From Flavobacterium silvisoli (GTDB lineage: Bacteria > Bacteroidota > Bacteroidia > Flavobacteriales > Flavobacteriaceae): 64,000 nt of DNA. Shown here piece after piece: positions 56,387 through 64,000 of this stretch. Location: contig NZ_SJPE01000002.1 in the NCBI RefSeq assembly GCF_004329815.1, positions 124,001-188,000 of the forward strand. The letters are read 5' to 3'. Position 1 is the first letter of the stretch; every line of letters starts with the position of its first letter. The notes beneath the pieces were generated by a model. It had not been told where the DNA came from, ran no database searches, and saw only the letters and a list, made by a program, of their open reading frames with translations. The position numbers and the translations under genes were made by a program.

Positions 56387-58657
56387 TTATGGTTTGATAA
56401 TTAATACCGACGGAATATCGGTTAGCCAAGTTACCTCATCATCAACCAGTTTTTTCCAGGTTTCCAGACTGAAAATCACCAAATCCTGTTCGGACAAAAC
56501 CGGTTTGCTTATTTTTTCCGGGTTAATCACTTTTATATTACTCGGATGTTTTTGTTCCAGGGCATTCAAAGCATTTTCAATAATGAAGTTGTTTTTGGTT
56601 TGCTTGTGGTTTTCCAATATGGTTACATGCGAATCATTATTGAAAATTAATTTTTGTGCATAGTCAATCAGAAACACATCGCCTATGGTGTACACTCCAA
56701 CAAAAACCTTATCAACGCGGTGCAAATCTTTATCAATTAAAATCCCCAGCGGTGTTTTGGTTTTCGAAATAATCAAACGGGTTCTGTCATCAAAAGGAGA
56801 GTTTTCAAACAAACCTTCTTTCCCTTTGAATTTGTCCAAAAGTCTGTCCGGATTAATGATTCGGGAGGTAAACCCAAGTACTTTTCCCAACAACGTGCCT
56901 TCGAAAATGGACTTTCCTAATCCCACCAAAACAAAATCGTATTTTCCTTCCGCGGCAATATCAGCAATATCGGATTCCATGTCTCCGGTGGCTTTGAAAA
57001 TCGTGGTAATTTCCTGATTCAGCTTCTTCGACTCTTTAAAAATAGGTTCAAAAACTTCGGTTTCGTATTCTGACAAATTGTAAGAGTGCATCTCATCGCT
57101 GTTGGATAAATGCATGGCGGTTACATTGGCCGTTTCTGCTTGTTTTTTGACTAAACTGTTGGCCAAACGCAGTAATGATTTTCCCTTTTCGTTGTTTCCG
57201 AAAGAAATCAGGATTTTGAATTCACTATTCTTTTTGACTTCAGAAGGAATAATTACGTCTTTGGTTTTGAATATAAAATTGATGATATCGAGTGCCGGGC
57301 CGGTCATGAACGTAGTAACCAAAGCCATAATCACCATCATGGTAAATATTTTAGGCGAAAGCACTCCCAGTTCATAACCAATATTCAACACAACCAATTC
57401 CATCAAACCTCTGGTATTCATCAAAGCTCCGATGGTCAAACTGTCGCGCCAATTCTGACCCACAAATTTGGCTGCCAAAGCGCTTCCGAAAAATTTTCCG
57501 GCAACGGCAACGGCTATAATACATCCGGTAACTTTCCATAAATAGGGTTCGTTGATCAAGCCTATTTCCGTACGCAATCCGGTGAAAACGAAAAACAAAG
57601 GCAATAATAAAATCACCGAAACGTCTTCTACTTTTTCAATAAAAACATTTCTGAATCTGGAGATGTCGGGCATGATAGACCCCATCATGAAAGCCCCGAA
57701 CAGCGCATGGATCCCGATTACTTCAGTCAAATAAGCCGAAACAATCAACGTCAGGAGAAAAATGGCTACAACCGGTTTTTTGATATTGTCCTTTTTGGCA
57801 TATAAATCTCCGACGCGCTTTAAAAACGGTTTAACCACAAAAAGCATCAGTAAAACATATAATATCGCCAACCCGATTACGTACAACGAACTCACAAAAC
57901 TTCCTGCTTTTACAATGGCTATAACCACCGCCAGTATACACCAAGCCGTAATATCATCGGCAGCGGCGCAGGTAATCACAATAGTTCCTAAACGCGTTTT
58001 GTGAATGCCGCGTTCCTGAACAATTCGGGCCAAAACCGGAAATGCCGTGATACTCATGGCAATTCCCATAAACAGTCCAAAGGATAAAAACTCAACTCCG
58101 GCCGGCGCAAATTGGTGGTAAATAAAGTAAGACAGTCCGATTCCCATAGCAAACGGAATCACTATACTGGCATGACTGATGACAACCGCATCGTTGGCTT
58201 TGTTTTTCAGAACTTTTAAGTCGAGCTCCATACCAATGACAAACATGAAGAGGATTAATCCCACTTGACTCAGCAATTGTAAATTCCCCAACGAGTCTAC
58301 CGGAAACAGCGCTTCTTTAAAATCGGGAAAATACAATCCAAAAAGCGACGGCCCGAGAACAATACCTGCAATAATTTCGCCTATCACAGTCGGCTGACCA
58401 ATTTTTCGGAATATCCACCCAAAAATACGGGCGATTAAAACGATGGTAATGATTTGGAAAAGCAATAAAGCCAGCGGATGTTTGAGGTTATGAAACAGCG
58501 AGGAAAGAAACTGTGCCCATTGGCTGTCAGACGAAGAAGGAGAAATAATTTTTCGCCCTACCTCTAATAGTTTTCCCTGTTCCACTATCCAATACATTAA
58601 GGCCGTAAAACCACCGGTAATGACTAAATAGAATAATGTGTTTTTTAAATTTCTCAT
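56387..58657 (-). CDS. CPA2 family cation:proton antiporter
   Basis: 756 residues. About twelve membrane helices (residues 70-470) form a Kef/NapA-type exchanger; IVLGPSLFGLYFPD, CAAADDITAWCILAV (conserved DD-type acidic pair) and NTRGLMELVVLNIGYELGVL are typical. The last 280 residues form a soluble part with universal-stress-like folds (FKILISFGNNEKGKSLLRLANSLV, YDFVLVGLGKSIFEG), probably for regulation. It exchanges K+ or Na+ for protons. No partner subunit is adjacent. Convergent to the DUF5686 gene, only 5 bases between stops. Confidence 0.92.
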   Translation of the reverse strand: MRNLKNTLFYLVITGGFTALMYWIVEQGKLLEVGRKIISPSSSDSQWAQFLSSLFHNLKHPLALLLFQIITIVLIARIFGWIFRKIGQPTVIGEIIAGIVLGPSLFGLYFPDFKEALFPVDSLGNLQLLSQVGLILFMFVIGMELDLKVLKNKANDAVVISHASIVIPFAMGIGLSYFIYHQFAPAGVEFLSFGLFMGIAMSITAFPVLARIVQERGIHKTRLGTIVITCAAADDITAWCILAVVIAIVKAGSFVSSLYVIGLAILYVLLMLFVVKPFLKRVGDLYAKKDNIKKPVVAIFLLTLIVSAYLTEVIGIHALFGAFMMGSIMPDISRFRNVFIEKVEDVSVILLLPLFFVFTGLRTEIGLINEPYLWKVTGCIIAVAVAGKFFGSALAAKFVGQNWRDSLTIGALMNTRGLMELVVLNIGYELGVLSPKIFTMMVIMALVTTFMTGPALDIINFIFKTKDVIIPSEVKKNSEFKILISFGNNEKGKSLLRLANSLVKKQAETANVTAMHLSNSDEMHSYNLSEYETEVFEPIFKESKKLNQEITTIFKATGDMESDIADIAAEGKYDFVLVGLGKSIFEGTLLGKVLGFTSRIINPDRLLDKFKGKEGLFENSPFDDRTRLIISKTKTPLGILIDKDLHRVDKVFVGVYTIGDVFLIDYAQKLIFNNDSHVTILENHKQTKNNFIIENALNALEQKHPSNIKVINPEKISKPVLSEQDLVIFSLETWKKLVDDEVTWLTDIPSVLIIKP

Positions 58658-58816
58658 TCTATTGATTATGCTGTTATGCTTACAAAGATGCTAAAAAGCA
58701 ATGTATTTTTTTTAGTTTTTTTTCTGCTCTTAACAATAATTTAAATTATGGTCTTAAAGGCTTGTTAAATTAAGGAAAACTTTAGCAAATACTACTGCAC
58801 ATGCTATGGTTTTAAT

Positions 58817-58824
58817 TACCTTTG
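58817..58824 (+). promoter_or_regulatory. -7 promoter motif (TACCTTTG) for the RND exporter gene
   Basis: TACCTTTG followed by CAGCCC matches TAnnTTTG, 20 bases before the ATG at 58844. Confidence 0.55.
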
Positions 58825-58843
58825 CAGCCCATTTAGATTTTTT

Positions 58844-61264
58844 ATGAAAAAGTTGTTAGGCATTGGTTTTTGGGAATTTATCGCCCGAATAATCCTGAGA
58901 AACAGAATTGCCATTATAAGTTCCATTATTTTACTCACGGTGCTGCTTGCCTTGCAGTGGAAACATGTGCGTTTTACTCAAACTGAAGCCAATCTAATTC
59001 CGGCAGATGACAAAGTAAATGTGGACTACAATAATTTCCTCTCCCATTTTGGCGAAGAAGGTAATTTGATTGTAATCGCTACAAAAGACAACCATTTATT
59101 CACCCCGAAAATTTACAAAGCCTGGAGTGAGTTAATGCACACTATTCAATCAAACAAAGCTGTTAGTCTTGTCATTTCGGTAGACAACCTGCAAAAACTG
59201 GTTAAAAACGATTCGTTGGTGTCTTTTGAACTGAAGCCGTTGGTAGACCAGAGCAAAGTTCAGGATCCTGCTTATTTAAAACAAATTCAACAAGAATTAT
59301 ACTCGAAATTGCCCTTTTATGAAGGGTTATTATTCAACAAAAAATCGGGAGCCATCCGTTCTGCTATTTATTTAGATAAAAAAATCGTAAACACCAAAGC
59401 CCGAAAACTATACATATTGAATGAGTTGATTCCGGCTATAAACAAATTCAAAGCGGCAACCAATATAGAGCTCCACACCTCCGGAATGCCCTATATCAGA
59501 ACCCTGAATGCCAAAACGATTATCGATGAGATTGGCTTATTCATTGGAGCGGCTTTACTGATTACTTCACTTATTTTCTTTTACTTTTTCCGTTCTTTCC
59601 GTGCCACTTTAATTTCCATCATCATTGTAATCATTGGAGTGATGTGGTCTTTCGGAATCATGGGCGCCTTAGATTATGAAATCACCGTACTCACCGCTTT
59701 AGTGCCTACATTGGTAATCGTAATCGGGATACCGAATTGTATTTTCTTTATCAATAAATACCATCAGGAATACCACAAACATTCCAACAAAGCCAAAGCG
59801 CTTCAACGCGTAATCACCAAAACCGGAACCGCCACATTGATGACCAATATTACTACCGCGGTTGGTTTTGCTACTTTTATTGCTACAAATAATGTGTTGT
59901 TGAGAGAATTCGGAGTTGTCACCACTATCAACATTTTGGCGATATACACCTTGAGTTTATTGTTGATTCCGATATTCTTCAGTTATATTCCGCCTCCAAT
60001 CCCACGCCATTTGGGCCATTTGGAACGCGAATCTCTGACTTCTTTTTTAAGATGGATAGTAAACACCGTGAAATACAATCGTCTTGGTGTATACATCACA
60101 TCCATCTGTTTATTGATTTTTGGTATGATTGGTATCTATAAAATCAAGATTTCGGGGAGTATCATTGAAGATATGCCGAAGCATACCGCTTTTTTTGAAG
60201 ACATTCGTTTCTTTGAAAAAGAATTTGACGGAGTAATGCCTTTGGAAATCATGATTGACACCAAAAAGAAAAACGGTGCTATAAAGCTTTCCAATTTGAG
60301 AAAAATGGAAGAATTGGAACACACCATAAACGACATTCCCGAGCTTTCAAAACCCATTTCGATTGTGAATATTGCCAAAAGTTTCAATCAGGCTTATTAC
60401 AACGGCAACCCCGAGTTTTACACATTACCTTCCCCACAGGAAGAACTATTTTTATTGCCTTACATCAAAAATTCATTAAAAAAAACAAAAGACAATCAAC
60501 TCAAAAGCTACATCACTTCTGACGGAAGTATAGCCCGAATGACTACGTTTATAAAAGATGAAAACGGCGAAAAAATGGATGCCATCGAAGCACACATCCG
60601 TAACAAAGTCAACAAGTTGTTTCCTGAACCGAGATATGAAGTCATTATTACCGGAAAAGCCTCTGTATTTCAAAAAGGAACCAAGTATTTGTTAGACAAC
60701 CTGCTTTCCTCTTTATTGTTCGCCTTTTTCCTTACCGGAGCGTTGGTAGCCATCATGTTCCGTTCTTTCAAAATGGTTTTGGTTTCCATCATTCCCAACC
60801 TACTCCCGCTGCTGATGACGGCCGGATTGATGGGCTTCTTGGGTATTCCGCTCAAACCTTCAACTCTTTTGGTTTTCGGAATTGCTTTCGGAATGTCGGT
60901 TGATGACACTTTGCGCTTTTTGGCTCAGTACCGATTGGAATTGTCGCGAAACGAATGGAAAATCAAAAGATCAGTATTTGCCACCTTTGATGATGCGGGA
61001 ATCAGCATGTTCTACACCTCTATCATTTTGTTTTTCGGATTCTCGGTATTCATGTTATCCAGTTTTGGAGGTACAGTAGCGCTTGGTGGTTTAGTAGCCC
61101 TAACCTTGTTCTTTGGTATGCTATCCAATTTGGTTTTATTGCCTTCATTGGTACTGACCCTAAACAAAACACTGGCCAACCAACAGGAATTGCCCGAACC
61201 TACCATCGACATTTGGGAACATTCGGATGAAGAAATCGACGAACTCGAAATGAAGAATAAATAA
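58844..61264 (+). CDS. RND superfamily exporter (MMPL-like)
   Basis: 806 residues with the duplicated topology of RND proteins: one helix, a large periplasmic loop (about 45-230), then five helices; the pattern repeats around 430-780. The second half has FGIAFGMSVDDTLRFLAQYRLE, typical of hopanoid/lipid MMPL exporters, and conserved prolines and glycines in helices 4 and 10. Members move lipids or drugs using the proton gradient. There is no membrane-fusion or outer-membrane partner nearby. It is followed by asnS with its own promoter. Confidence 0.9.
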   Translation: MKKLLGIGFWEFIARIILRNRIAIISSIILLTVLLALQWKHVRFTQTEANLIPADDKVNVDYNNFLSHFGEEGNLIVIATKDNHLFTPKIYKAWSELMHTIQSNKAVSLVISVDNLQKLVKNDSLVSFELKPLVDQSKVQDPAYLKQIQQELYSKLPFYEGLLFNKKSGAIRSAIYLDKKIVNTKARKLYILNELIPAINKFKAATNIELHTSGMPYIRTLNAKTIIDEIGLFIGAALLITSLIFFYFFRSFRATLISIIIVIIGVMWSFGIMGALDYEITVLTALVPTLVIVIGIPNCIFFINKYHQEYHKHSNKAKALQRVITKTGTATLMTNITTAVGFATFIATNNVLLREFGVVTTINILAIYTLSLLLIPIFFSYIPPPIPRHLGHLERESLTSFLRWIVNTVKYNRLGVYITSICLLIFGMIGIYKIKISGSIIEDMPKHTAFFEDIRFFEKEFDGVMPLEIMIDTKKKNGAIKLSNLRKMEELEHTINDIPELSKPISIVNIAKSFNQAYYNGNPEFYTLPSPQEELFLLPYIKNSLKKTKDNQLKSYITSDGSIARMTTFIKDENGEKMDAIEAHIRNKVNKLFPEPRYEVIITGKASVFQKGTKYLLDNLLSSLLFAFFLTGALVAIMFRSFKMVLVSIIPNLLPLLMTAGLMGFLGIPLKPSTLLVFGIAFGMSVDDTLRFLAQYRLELSRNEWKIKRSVFATFDDAGISMFYTSIILFFGFSVFMLSSFGGTVALGGLVALTLFFGMLSNLVLLPSLVLTLNKTLANQQELPEPTIDIWEHSDEEIDELEMKNK

Positions 61265-61266
61265 TT

Positions 61267-61274
61267 TATATTTG
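61267..61274 (+). promoter_or_regulatory. -7 promoter motif (TATATTTG) for asnS
   Basis: TATATTTG matches TAnnTTTG, directly after the exporter stop codon and 60 bases before the asnS ATG. Confidence 0.5.
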
Positions 61275-61333
61275 CGTTTGTATTGAGGACAATCAGTATC
61301 CTCAATCCTAAATTTTAAAATCCTTATTCTAAA

Positions 61334-62779
61334 ATGAAACATTCAAAAGTTAAAGACTTACTAAACAGCACGAAAACGAACTATGAAGTAACTGTAAAAG
61401 GTTGGGTAAGAACTTTTAGAAATAATCAGTTTATTGCGTTGAACGATGGTTCGACTATCCATAATTTGCAGTGTGTGGTTGATTTTGAAAACACACCCGA
61501 AGAAACCCTAAAACGAATCAATACGGGGACAGCTGTAGCTTTGACAGGAAATTTGGTAGAAAGCCAAGGTGCCGGACAAAAATATGAAATCCAAGTTACT
61601 CAACTGGAAATCCTGGGCGATTGCGACGCGGAAAAATTCCCGATGCAGCCCAAAAAACATTCCTTGGAATTCCTCAGGGAAAATGCGCATTTACGCGTAA
61701 GAACCAATGCCTTCGGAGCCATCATGCGCGTTCGTTCGGTATTGGCACATGCAGTGCACACTTATTTTCAGGAACGGGGCTTTGTGTATGTAAATACGCC
61801 TATCATCACCGGTGCCGATGCTGAAGGCGCAGGAGAAATGTTCCAAGTAACTTCTATGCCGTTAGACAGTTTACCAAAAACAGAAGACGGACAAATCAAT
61901 TACAAAGAAGATTTCTTCGGAAAACACACCAATTTGACTGTTTCAGGCCAGTTAGAAGCCGAAACTTATGCTATGGCCTTGGGTCAGGTATACACGTTCG
62001 GGCCTACATTCCGTGCCGAAAACTCAAACACTTCACGTCACTTGGCAGAGTTTTGGATGATTGAACCTGAAGTAGCATTCAATGACTTGACCGACAACAT
62101 GGATTTGGCAGAAGACTTCATCAAGTTTGTCATACAATATGCTGTTGAGCGATGTGCCGATGATTTGAAATTCTTAGAAGGAAGATTGCTCGACGAGGAA
62201 AAACAAAAACCACAAGCCGAAAGAAGTGAAATGACGTTGTTGGAAAAGTTAAACTTCGTGTTGAACAATGATTTCAAACGCGTTTCATATACTGAGGCGA
62301 TTGCAATTTTAAGAGAGTCTACTCCGAATAAAAAGAAAAAATTCCAATACCTGATTGAAGAATGGGGTGCCGATTTACAAAGTGAACACGAGCGTTATTT
62401 GGTAGAAAAACACTTCAAATGTCCGGTAATTTTGTTCGATTATCCAGCCAAAATCAAAGCCTTTTACATGCGCTTGAACGACAATACCGAACCGGGTAAA
62501 GAAACCGTTCGCGCTATGGATATTTTATTTCCGGGCATTGGTGAAATCGTTGGCGGTTCGCAAAGAGAGGAACGCTACGATGTGTTGATTGAAAAAATGA
62601 AAGCCATTGGCATCGATGAAGAAGAATTATGGTGGTATCTGGATACACGTCGATTTGGTTCGGCAGTACATTCAGGTTTCGGACTTGGGTTTGAGCGTCT
62701 GGTTCTTTTCGTAACCGGAATGACCAACATCCGCGACGTGATTCCGTTCCCGAGAACGCCACAAAATGCTGAATTCTAA
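61334..62779 (+). CDS. asnS: Asparagine--tRNA ligase
   Basis: 481 residues, class II. N-terminal OB-fold anticodon domain ([29 protein letters not shown]), then motif 2 [24 protein letters not shown] and motif 3 [34 protein letters not shown]. The absence of the AspS-type GAD insertion separates it from aspartyl ligases. It charges tRNA-Asn directly. It stands in front of rpoN, 73 bases away, an order often kept in Bacteroidota. Confidence 0.96.
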   Translation: MKHSKVKDLLNSTKTNYEVTVKGWVRTFRNNQFIALNDGSTIHNLQCVVDFENTPEETLKRINTGTAVALTGNLVESQGAGQKYEIQVTQLEILGDCDAEKFPMQPKKHSLEFLRENAHLRVRTNAFGAIMRVRSVLAHAVHTYFQERGFVYVNTPIITGADAEGAGEMFQVTSMPLDSLPKTEDGQINYKEDFFGKHTNLTVSGQLEAETYAMALGQVYTFGPTFRAENSNTSRHLAEFWMIEPEVAFNDLTDNMDLAEDFIKFVIQYAVERCADDLKFLEGRLLDEEKQKPQAERSEMTLLEKLNFVLNNDFKRVSYTEAIAILRESTPNKKKKFQYLIEEWGADLQSEHERYLVEKHFKCPVILFDYPAKIKAFYMRLNDNTEPGKETVRAMDILFPGIGEIVGGSQREERYDVLIEKMKAIGIDEEELWWYLDTRRFGSAVHSGFGLGFERLVLFVTGMTNIRDVIPFPRTPQNAEF

Positions 62780-62852
62780 AACATGATTTTGCAGATTCGG
62801 TTATCGGTTCAACATGACTCATAACCGAATCCATACATAACAAAGTAAACCC

Positions 62853-64000
62853 ATGCTTAAGCAGTTCCTAAATCTAAAGTTATCTCAAAAATTATCTCCT
62901 CAGCAGATACAGCTGATGAAGTTAATTCAATTGCCTACGCAGGCTTTTGAACAAAGATTGAAAGAGGAATTGGTCGAAAATCCGGCTTTGGAAGTTGGCA
63001 AAGAAGACGAAGAGTTATACGAAAAAGACGAGTTTGACAACAACGATGAGTACGATGATTTCGAAGGTACAGAAAGCATTGATACCGAAATCAACATTGA
63101 TGAATACCTGAGCAACGACGAAACTCCCGACTATAAACTTCAGACCAACAACTACAGTGACGATGACGACGAACGCGAGATTCCGTTTGCCGAATCTGTA
63201 AGTTTTCATCAGGATTTAATAAATCAACTCAACACCTTTATCCTTACCGAAGAAGAGCGCAGTATTGCGGAATTTTTGATAGGAAGCCTTGACGATGACG
63301 GATATTTGCGCAGAAGCATCACCGATATAGTGGATGACATGGCTTTTACTCAAGCTATTTATACCGAAGAAAAAACCGTTGAAAAAATACTCCACATCAT
63401 CCATGAGTTAGAACCATCAGGAGTTGGTGCAAGAGATTTACAAGAATGTTTGCTGTTACAACTCAAACACAAAACACCAACGGAATATGTGGAACTGGCC
63501 ATTGACATACTCGAAAATCAGTTCGATGCCTTTACTAAAAAACACTACGAAAAACTATTACAACGATACGAAATATCTCAGGAACGACTGAAAAAAGCGA
63601 TTGAAGAAATTGAAAAGCTCAATCCAAAACCGGGCGGTTCTTTTGACAGCAGCAACCGCGTGGTAGAACAAATCGTTCCCGACTTTGCTATTCGCATCGT
63701 AGATGGAGAACTGGAGTTGTCATTAAACGGGCGAAACGCTCCGACGCTGCATATTTCAAAAGATTATCAGGAAATGTTGCAAACGTACAAAGACTCGCGC
63801 GACAAATCGAGCTCACAAAAAGATGCTGTACTTTTCATCAAACAAAAACTCGATTCGGCCAAATGGTTCATAGATGCCATTCGTCAGCGTCAGGAAACGT
63901 TATTTGTTACCATGAATGCCATCATGCATTTTCAGCAGGAATATTTCCTTGACGGCGATGAAACCAAGCTCAAACCGATGATTCTGAAAGACATTGCCGA
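62853..64000 (+). CDS. rpoN: RNA polymerase sigma-54 factor (N-terminal part, cut by window end)
   Basis: The frame starts at the ATG at 62853 and stays open to the end (382 codons visible). Region I is LNLKLSQKLSPQQIQLMKLIQLPTQAFEQRLKEELVENPALE, the Gln/Leu-rich activator-interaction segment. A strongly acidic linker (about 50-110, many Asp/Glu/Asn) is region II. The core-binding domain follows, including LEPSGVGARDLQECLLLQL and LNPKPG. The DNA-binding RpoN box lies beyond the window. It directs transcription from -24/-12 promoters with enhancer-binding ATPases. Confidence 0.95.
   Translation, partial: MLKQFLNLKLSQKLSPQQIQLMKLIQLPTQAFEQRLKEELVENPALEVGKEDEELYEKDEFDNNDEYDDFEGTESIDTEINIDEYLSNDETPDYKLQTNNYSDDDDEREIPFAESVSFHQDLINQLNTFILTEEERSIAEFLIGSLDDDGYLRRSITDIVDDMAFTQAIYTEEKTVEKILHIIHELEPSGVGARDLQECLLLQLKHKTPTEYVELAIDILENQFDAFTKKHYEKLLQRYEISQERLKKAIEEIEKLNPKPGGSFDSSNRVVEQIVPDFAIRIVDGELELSLNGRNAPTLHISKDYQEMLQTYKDSRDKSSSQKDAVLFIKQKLDSAKWFIDAIRQRQETLFVTMNAIMHFQQEYFLDGDETKLKPMILKDIA

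Noticed and set aside
1..64000. Prophage, insertion sequence or integrative element
   Set aside because: No transposase, integrase, capsid, portal or conjugation gene, and no flanking direct repeats. Codon use and gene order look like core chromosome.

Overview
This window looks like the chromosome of a member of the Flavobacteriaceae, most likely a Flavobacterium or close relative (Bacteroidota). The base composition is AT-rich. Start codons lack Shine-Dalgarno sequences, and about twenty genes are preceded by the Bacteroidota -7 motif TAnnTTTG. Several families are typical of this group: DUF4271, DUF4296, DUF5686, T9SS C-terminal sorting domains, TonB-dependent receptors with a carboxypeptidase-regulatory-like plug extension, and a DnaE carrying a fused proofreading exonuclease. 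I see no prophage, insertion sequence, CRISPR array or conjugative module. The region is core genome with small accessory spacers.

Layout. 1-3210: end of a flippase-like membrane protein, a family 2 glycosyltransferase and three small exported proteins. 3450-5099: tRNA-Asp, a DUF58 protein and thioredoxin. 5214-11063: dnaE, an RRM RNA-binding protein and a lipoprotein. 11264-14041: rpsP-rimM, a tRNA-modifying methyltransferase and an exported protein. 14281-16359: glutaryl-CoA dehydrogenase and a DUF3050 protein. 16448-19565 (minus): an Fe-S set of Mrp/ApbC ATPase, NifU-type scaffold, thioredoxin-reductase-like ferredoxin-NADP reductase and 2Fe-2S ferredoxin. 19807-21439 (minus): trmB, a LysE transporter and an alkyltransferase-like DNA-damage protein. 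21528-30187: a MurG-like glycosyltransferase, a PhoR/PhoB-like two-component pair, and divergent from it a TonB receptor, a lipoprotein and two T9SS cargo proteins. 30265-37731: LuxE-like protein, saccharopine dehydrogenase, small envelope genes, pckA, hemD and DUF4271. 37838-44892: polyprenol-phosphate mannosyltransferase, pyrC, DUF4296, an SDR enzyme, tyrS, an Lrp regulator, a NUMOD4/HNH-like protein and a membrane zinc peptidase. 45271-58657: leuS, ftsX-DUF3098-uppP-truB, pyrH-frr, a DUF5686 protein and a CPA2 antiporter. 58844-64000: an RND/MMPL exporter, asnS and the start of rpoN.

How the genes fit together. Most of the window is housekeeping: translation (rpsP, rimM, truB, frr, trmB, three aminoacyl-tRNA synthetases, tRNA-Asp), nucleotide synthesis (pyrC, pyrH), gluconeogenesis (pckA), heme (hemD), cell envelope (uppP, ftsX) and Fe-S supply. 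The most specialised block is 22566-30187. There a two-component system faces a TonB receptor and surface or secreted proteins, which I infer to be an environmentally regulated uptake and surface locus, possibly phosphate-responsive.

The least explained material is intergenic. Five copies of a structured repeat (4652, 14060, 18009, 41385 and 48179), all in plus orientation, keep two stems by compensatory base changes. This points to a folded RNA or DNA element rather than neutral repeats. A 21-bp tandem repeat lies at 45092-45210 in the only gene-free gap longer than 300 bases, and a perfect 15-bp inverted repeat lies at 48117-48149.
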